The position numbers were made by a program, and so were the translations under genes. Below, in pieces: positions 58,921-64,000 of a DNA stretch of 64,000 nt. Below the pieces are notes generated by a model, which did not search any database, was not told the DNA's origin, and saw only the letters and a program-made list of their open reading frames with translations. Numbering within the stretch: the stretch's first letter is position 1; each line of letters begins with the position of its first letter. This DNA is from Thalassotalea sp. (GTDB lineage Bacteria > Pseudomonadota > Gammaproteobacteria > Enterobacterales > Alteromonadaceae): the NCBI GenBank assembly GCA_022448425.1, contig JAKVCY010000013.1, forward strand, positions 1-64,000, written 5' to 3'.

Positions 58921-59706
58921 TTATTCTGATACGTTGACAGGTACAACAACTAAGTCAGGTGCTAGTTGCTTGCGCGCAATGCGAAGTGCTTTGTTGATGT
59001 CGGTACGGTAACCAGCATCTAAATCATCCCAAGCACCCTTTTCGTTATTCCATAAGCCCATACGTGAACCGTCACGAGTTTGGTAGATAAATGCAACACG
59101 ACCAATGCGCAAGAAATCAACGTCCATTTCTTTGCCGTCTAGGCTAAGTAAGTCGCTGTATGCTTCAATTGTGCGACCGTAGTCTACTTCAATTTGGTAA
59201 GCCTCCATTACGCGGCGGAACTTCTCTGAAGCTGCAACATCTGCGCGCTCCATCAATGCCTTTAGTTTTGCAATGCGATCGTTACGCTCTTCAGGAAGGA
59301 AAGGAACATCTAATGAAATAAATGCGTCAAGCGTATCAATCATACGCGCCATTAGCGGTGAGATTTGACGTTCAATGATGCTAACTTGCTCCATTGACGC
59401 TGCTAACTGGCTAAGCTCTGACATTTGGTTGTCAATTTGCTTTTGCATTTGGCCATTGTAGACCTGCAAACCATCAATTTCTTTGTTAACAGATTTAAAC
59501 TGTTGAAGCTTGCTTTGAATTTGATCAGCGATTTTGTCGATTTTTTGTTGTGATTTTCCCGCCGACTGGTTGATCTCTTGACCTGCTTGAACAACTTTAT
59601 CAAGCTGTTGAGCGTCAGCAGCAATAGCGCTAGACGCAAGCCCTGTCATGCCTAAAGACGAGATACCTACAAATAGGCTAGCTTGCGCCAGTTTTGACAA
59701 TTTCAT
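58921..59706 (-). CDS. DUF3450 periplasmic coiled-coil protein
   Basis: 261 residues, signal peptide (to about 30), then a helical coiled region (40-110) and a C-terminal part with VDFLRIGRVAFIYQTRDGSRMGLWN. First gene of the TonB operon; DUF3450 proteins almost always precede TtpC. Function presumed structural. Confidence 0.9.
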   Translation of the reverse strand: MKLSKLAQASLFVGISSLGMTGLASSAIAADAQQLDKVVQAGQEINQSAGKSQQKIDKIADQIQSKLQQFKSVNKEIDGLQVYNGQMQKQIDNQMSELSQLAASMEQVSIIERQISPLMARMIDTLDAFISLDVPFLPEERNDRIAKLKALMERADVAASEKFRRVMEAYQIEVDYGRTIEAYSDLLSLDGKEMDVDFLRIGRVAFIYQTRDGSRMGLWNNEKGAWDDLDAGYRTDINKALRIARKQLAPDLVVVPVNVSE

Positions 59707-60008
59707 AAGTAAACCTTAAGTAATTAAAAAAAAGCAACTTTCCTGTATGTGAACAGAAAAATTTCATAATGCATTTAAACGATGGGAGAATTTTAGGCGC
59801 AAAATATGACATTTATGTTTCTGCGATATTTCAACTTTATTAAATTACAGAAACGTGACGTTTTTTTTACCACCATCAAATTAGTGTCATAAAAACGTAT
59901 TGAAAATTATTTATTAATATTTTTAGTTAATTACAGAAGCTATTGAGTTGAATTTGACTCTGAAACACAAATTATTTCGTTAAAAACTTGACCAAAAAGG
60001 CAGATTTT

Positions 60009-60626
60009 ATGAACAGGATGTTAAAGCAAACACCACGATTTTTATGTGCAATATTACTCTCTTTTGCACTGATAAGTTGTAGCTCAGTTTCACTCGTTGG
60101 CATGTACAAATTAAGTAAAGTTGATCCCCTATCGGCAGATCCTGCACACATTAAAGTAGCGATAAAAACGGATAAGGTGATCAAGGTAAATGATGGCGCA
60201 GTTAAGATAAAGTTTGGCTACCAAAGCGACGATGGCACTATCGACATAAACGACGAATTTGACGTAAATATTGATTATCAATCACCAATCGCTCAATCAC
60301 TATTTACCGAAATCGCAGCCAACGAATACGTTACTGTACTTTCGTTGAATGAAAGTGATGCGAAGAAGTTTCGACAAAACCAATTTGTGATTAGCAAACA
60401 TAAAGCTGAAGATAAAAAGGGGCAAGGCTACTTTTCACTGGGCTTAGACAATTTTTGTTTGCCTAATCCATTGCCTGAGCGAGAGTTAACTGTCGACGTA
60501 TTCTTACAAACTGAACGTCAGGACGGCTTTTTCAAATTCCTTAGTGATGTTGATCTGAAAGACCAGTTTGACGACATTGACCCCGAAGATCTAAAGACAT
60601 TACAAGACTCCTGTCAGCAAAGCTAA
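60009..60626 (+). CDS. Lipoprotein of unknown function
   Basis: 205 residues from the ATG at 60009; the listed TTG start adds seven residues. Lipobox LISC (about 21-24). The rest is a beta-rich domain with DPAHIKVAIKTDKVIKV, then an acidic tail (DDIDPEDLKTLQDS). No family recognised. Divergent from the TonB operon and convergent with the ABC cluster. The 59707-59987 gap shows only AT-rich sequence. Confidence 0.65.
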   Translation: MNRMLKQTPRFLCAILLSFALISCSSVSLVGMYKLSKVDPLSADPAHIKVAIKTDKVIKVNDGAVKIKFGYQSDDGTIDINDEFDVNIDYQSPIAQSLFTEIAANEYVTVLSLNESDAKKFRQNQFVISKHKAEDKKGQGYFSLGLDNFCLPNPLPERELTVDVFLQTERQDGFFKFLSDVDLKDQFDDIDPEDLKTLQDSCQQS

Positions 60627-60658
60627 CACCTTACTTTCACAAGTTACCGTATTAAAAA

Positions 60659-60704
60659 CAAGTTCGATTCGATTAATGACAACAAAGAGAATCGAGCTTT
60701 TTAT
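60659..60704. terminator. Bidirectional terminator after the lipoprotein
   Basis: AGTTCGATTC ... GAATCGAGCT (10-bp stem with one G-T pair) and T5, with TTTTT on the other strand. Confidence 0.6.
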
Positions 60705-60753
60705 AATTCAAGGCTGCGAACGGCAACTACTGAAATAATACCTATTCAAAGCA

Positions 60754-61992
60754 CTAGTCAGAATGAAGCGCTTCAATAGGGTTAAGTCTAGAAGCTTTAA
60801 TCGCAGGAAAAGCACCAAACAAGACACCAATCGCCATACAAATAAACAATGCGATAAATATGGCGAATCCAGACCAAGAAACCGCCCATTCAGAATAAAA
60901 ACCAATAAGCTCTGAGAGGAATAAGCCAAAGACTACGCCCAGCAAACCGCCAATAATTGAAATCACAAAGCTCTCAGATAAAAATTGAAGCTTAATATCT
61001 TGCTGTGTAGCGCCTACAGCCCTAAGCAAACCGATTTCTTTTGTTCGCTCCAGTACATTGGCTAGCATGATATTCATGATACCGATACCACCAACGAGTA
61101 GCGATATGCCTGCAACACAAGCCATAACGATATTGAATATCTGCTGCGTTTTCTTTTGCTGCGCTAGCAGCTTAGCCGGAATAATAACTTCATAATCTTG
61201 CACACCACCATGGCGGAACTCCAACAAATGGCTTAATGCTTTGGCCGCTTGATCTGTTGCGACATCTTTTGCCACTTGCACTTTAAAGCTATCAATTTCA
61301 CTCGCTAAATAGACTGACTTCAACTTTTTAATGCTGGTTTGCAGTGGTATGAATACACGGCTAGCGTTATCGTCTAACTGCACCCCTTGAAATTCATCCT
61401 TATCGACTTCTGAGGATTTCAGCACGCCAACAACTTCCAGCCACAAGTGGTTTAGTTTCACGAACTGCCCAACCGCATCTCTATCTGCAAAGAGTTGCTT
61501 TGCTACCTGCTCACCTAATACTGCGACCTGATTAAGGGTCAGATTGTCGTCATCAGTTAAAAAGCGCCCTGACAGAAGTTCGGCCTTAGCCAATGGAAAA
61601 TAGCTGCTTGTCACGCCAAAAGCTTTGGTGTCAGATTTATCAAAGTCGCTATACAAGTTAAACACTTTAATCGTCTTTTCAGCGCTATAACCTTCAACAA
61701 AGTCTAATGTTTGCTTCACAGCTTCAAGGTCTCTTAAAGATAAGCCCTGAGACTCTTTACGCACTTCCTTCAATTCATCGCTAGGGATTTCTTTTGCTTT
61801 AACAATTATGTTATTAACCCCCATTGACTCAATCATCTTTAGGGCTTCGTTTTCAGCACCTTCACCGATATTGAGCATCGCTATAACGGCACCTACACCA
61901 AAAATCATACCGAGTAGCGTTAATAAGGTCCTAAGTTTATGGCCCCATAACTCAATGAAAGAGTTTATTAGCAGTGGTTTAAGTGTGTTCAT
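60754..61992 (-). CDS. MacB/FtsX-type ABC transporter permease
   Basis: 412 residues. MacB_PCD domain (LLTLLGMIFGVGAVIAMLNIGEG at the N terminus), a large extracytoplasmic part, then three membrane helices with the FtsX motif GIMNIMLANVLERTKEIGLLRAVGATQ. Mechanotransmission-type transporter, exports lipids or peptides. The ATPase partner is not in the window. Overlaps the adaptor gene by 4 bases (ATGA). Confidence 0.9.
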   Translation of the reverse strand: MNTLKPLLINSFIELWGHKLRTLLTLLGMIFGVGAVIAMLNIGEGAENEALKMIESMGVNNIIVKAKEIPSDELKEVRKESQGLSLRDLEAVKQTLDFVEGYSAEKTIKVFNLYSDFDKSDTKAFGVTSSYFPLAKAELLSGRFLTDDDNLTLNQVAVLGEQVAKQLFADRDAVGQFVKLNHLWLEVVGVLKSSEVDKDEFQGVQLDDNASRVFIPLQTSIKKLKSVYLASEIDSFKVQVAKDVATDQAAKALSHLLEFRHGGVQDYEVIIPAKLLAQQKKTQQIFNIVMACVAGISLLVGGIGIMNIMLANVLERTKEIGLLRAVGATQQDIKLQFLSESFVISIIGGLLGVVFGLFLSELIGFYSEWAVSWSGFAIFIALFICMAIGVLFGAFPAIKASRLNPIEALHSD

Positions 61993-63173
61993 ATCGCCAT
62001 TCCCTCCGGCAAAGACAGCGCGACTTCTTGTCCCGCTTGTAAACCGTCCAACACTTCAACAAAATGTAAGTTTTTCTCCCCCAATGTAACCTGCACTAGT
62101 TGGTATTCGCCCGCGCTTCTAACGGCCACAAAAGATTGGCCGTCTTTATTAATCAAGCTCTGGATAGGTACCACCAATCGTTCGGAAGGTCTCTGCACTT
62201 GTATACTCGCGGTCGCCTTTCTACCAGGTTCTAGTAATGATTCCTGACCACCAGTGATTTCAACTTTTAACTCAAAATACTTAGTGGGGTCGCCACGATT
62301 AATACTTCTCGAAAACGCTGCGACATCAATCACTTTTCCGGCAAACGCAGCATCAGGAAATGCATCCAAGCGCAAGCTAACTTGCTGTTCAACGGCTAGA
62401 TTGATCGCTTCTTTGTCTAGCACATAGAGTTTAACTTGTATTTTCCTAAGGTCAGGTAACTTTGCAATGTTGGCACCGGGAAACATTGTTTGACCGACAA
62501 TAGGCTTTTCGCCTCGCCAATTCTGCGCATAAATTAATAAGCCATCAAATGGCGCGCGAATTTCTAGTTCTTGTAATGATTTTTGATGCCTCTCCAGCTT
62601 GGTAGTATGGCCCTTTTTTGTGATATTTAAGACAGCCAACTTACCACTACTTTGCTCTTCGATACTGTCTTGCTTCCAGTCAAGAAAACTACTTTTTTCT
62701 TTCAGGTACTCTTTATTTTGCATCGAGTCGATAATTTCTAACTGAGAGTACACACGCAAGTCGTCTACTTGGAATGTGTCGACGAAGTCCATCTCATAGT
62801 CAATCACTTGCTGCTCTGTTTCTAACTCGAAACTCGCCACTTCGTTTTCTACCTCTTTTAGGTTCAAATCAGCATTCAGTGCTTCCAAGGCAAACATCTC
62901 TTTCTGGGCTTTGATACTAAGCTGCTGAGGATCGAACTTAACGATAAGGTCTCCTTTTTTCACATACGAGAACTCAGGCGCTAACCATTCTATGGTCATA
63001 CTCGAAGAAGGCGGCGAAGTTATCATGTACGAGTTTGCAGCTTCAAGTTCACCAAATGCAGGGATTTCAATGTCAAACGATCGTTTCTCAACGGTGTAAG
63101 TCAGTTGTGTTTCGGGAGCCTGACTACAACCAAATACTAGTGCTAGGCAAGCAAAAATGATGAAGATTCTCAT
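61989..63173 (-). CDS. HlyD/MacA-type periplasmic adaptor lipoprotein
   Basis: 394 residues. Signal with lipobox LVFGC (about 12-16), then biotinyl-lipoyl half (TIEWLAPEFSYVKKGDLIVKFDP), coiled hairpin (100-200), and beta-barrel (LVVPIQSLINKDGQSF). Couples the MacB-like permease to an outer-membrane channel. Overlaps the next gene by 4 bases (ATGA). Confidence 0.88.
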   Translation of the reverse strand: MRIFIIFACLALVFGCSQAPETQLTYTVEKRSFDIEIPAFGELEAANSYMITSPPSSSMTIEWLAPEFSYVKKGDLIVKFDPQQLSIKAQKEMFALEALNADLNLKEVENEVASFELETEQQVIDYEMDFVDTFQVDDLRVYSQLEIIDSMQNKEYLKEKSSFLDWKQDSIEEQSSGKLAVLNITKKGHTTKLERHQKSLQELEIRAPFDGLLIYAQNWRGEKPIVGQTMFPGANIAKLPDLRKIQVKLYVLDKEAINLAVEQQVSLRLDAFPDAAFAGKVIDVAAFSRSINRGDPTKYFELKVEITGGQESLLEPGRKATASIQVQRPSERLVVPIQSLINKDGQSFVAVRSAGEYQLVQVTLGEKNLHFVEVLDGLQAGQEVALSLPEGMAI

Positions 63174-64000
63174 GAGCTTTGCTCCACTACTAGTTCAACT
63201 TTTGTCGGCATTCCTGGCCTTAATTGGTTGTTTTGACTTTCATTGAGTTCGATGAAAACATCAAAAACGATCTTTGGATTGCGATTTGATTTCGGTTTGA
63301 AGGTTTTACCCAAGGACGTAATTCTTCCGGTAAGTGGCAATTCAGGATAAGCGTCTAAGGTTAACTTAACCGATTGATTCACTTTTACTTTACTAAATTC
63401 AGATTCATCAAATTGCGCTTTAATCGCCAATTTATCTAAGGAAGGAAGTGTAAGGACACTTCGTCCCATCCAAATAGTCTCACCAACTGCCAACTTTTCG
63501 CCTTTGTGGTCAGTAACATACATGACGATTCCATCTTTTGGCGCTTTAACTGACAACCTAACAAAGTCAGCGTTTAGCTTATCGACATCCACTTGTAACT
63601 TGTTCACTTTACTTTGGTTGACTTCTTTGTTTAAAACCGCGCTTTTTGAATGATGTGCCAAAATCTGTTCAGCTTGAGAGAGTTGTAGCTTCGCGATTTC
63701 GTACTGTTTAGCTTGTTTCATTCGATCAACTTTTGATGCTGCGACATCGACAATTTCTGAGCGACGCTTCTCTTTATCAAAGTTCATTTTTGCCTCGGCA
63801 AGCGATAACCGAGCAGATCGCAATTTTTCATCTAACATCAAGTCGTCTTGTTCAACCTGCTTTACTGCAGCACTGAGGGCACTTTGTTTTTCCACCAACG
63901 TGTTTCTGAGGTCTTGTGTGTCAAATCGAACGATCAATTCCCCCGTTTTTACTGGCTTGTTTTCCTTAACAAGAAAATCGATTTTGTATTGCCACATTCG
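63170..64000 (-). CDS. Second HlyD-type adaptor, 5' end beyond the window
   Basis: At least 276 residues; the frame is open to the right edge, so the ATG at 63997 is unlikely to be the true start. Lipoyl half (VKTGELIVRFDTQDLRNTL), long coiled coil (about 35-120), second lipoyl half (VKAPKDGIVMYVTDHKGEKL) and barrel region. A second adaptor directly upstream of the first is unusual and suggests a duplicated or two-component adaptor. Confidence 0.82.
   Translation of the reverse strand, partial: RMWQYKIDFLVKENKPVKTGELIVRFDTQDLRNTLVEKQSALSAAVKQVEQDDLMLDEKLRSARLSLAEAKMNFDKEKRRSEIVDVAASKVDRMKQAKQYEIAKLQLSQAEQILAHHSKSAVLNKEVNQSKVNKLQVDVDKLNADFVRLSVKAPKDGIVMYVTDHKGEKLAVGETIWMGRSVLTLPSLDKLAIKAQFDESEFSKVKVNQSVKLTLDAYPELPLTGRITSLGKTFKPKSNRNPKIVFDVFIELNESQNNQLRPGMPTKVELVVEQSS

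Noticed and set aside
1-64000. tRNA, rRNA, CRISPR arrays and transposase genes
   Set aside because: None seen by reading both strands; tRNAscan-SE and CRISPR finders were not run and would be decisive.

Overview
The window looks like a chromosomal segment of a marine gammaproteobacterium of the order Alteromonadales, most likely the Colwelliaceae (Colwellia/Thalassotalea type). This is inferred from protein style, moderate A+T content, several sodium-coupled systems (NhaC, NhaD, an NSS symporter, the PomAB stator), a TtpC-type TonB system, a DUF3718-like secreted protein and a MITE whose ends resemble ones common in that group. No rRNA, tRNA, CRISPR, prophage or transposase gene was seen.

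Layout. 1-2.7 kb: end of an unknown gene, then a 2.3 kb segment carrying one secreted GlyGly-CTERM protein, bounded by a 90-bp direct repeat of the fdx 3' end plus terminator, which looks like a small island inserted at fdx. 2.7-8.2 kb: complete isc iron-sulfur operon (iscRSUA-hscBA-fdx) with two IscR-type operators. 8.3-14.9 kb: cysE, trmJ, a small conserved-looking gene without a normal start codon, suhB, an SUMT-type cobA, an RhlE-like helicase with a frameshifted tail, and an SLT-domain lipoprotein. 14.9-16.05 kb: an array of four related small-RNA-like genes, the most novel item here. 16.1-24.8 kb: gshA, nhaC, an RluA-family synthase, an NSS transporter, yajQ, vanZ-like, panE-like and a DMT transporter. 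24.9-31.5 kb: thiI, pomAB and xseB-ispA-dxs. 31.6-37.3 kb: a chemoreceptor and nrdR-ribD-ribE-ribBA. 37.4-40.7 kb: gamma-glutamyltransferase, an SBP_3 protein and a MITE. 40.7-49.6 kb: rpsP-rimM-trmD-rplS, nhaD, ffh, a Cu/Zn permease, a CcsA/YpjD-like protein and a CorB/YfjD-like protein. 49.6-54.4 kb: a decaying region with a DnaA-box cluster, a ruined GH97 glucosidase gene, a DUF3718-like gene under a 31-bp palindrome, a CPBP-like membrane protein and a nonsense-mutated DUF7661-like gene. 54.5-59.7 kb: a six-gene TonB energy-transduction operon (DUF3450-ttpC-exbB-exbD-tonB-TPR). 60-64 kb: a lipoprotein and part of an ABC-type export cluster (MacB-like permease plus two HlyD-type adaptors).

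How the parts fit: most genes are housekeeping and lie in conserved orders (isc, xseB-ispA-dxs, rpsP operon, nrdR-rib). The accessory signal is concentrated in the fdx-bounded segment, the small-RNA array, the MITE and the 49.6-54.4 kb stretch. Several genes show start-codon loss, homopolymer frameshift or nonsense mutations; these may be real decay or, for single-base cases, assembly error. All calls come from reading the sequence; no database search was run.
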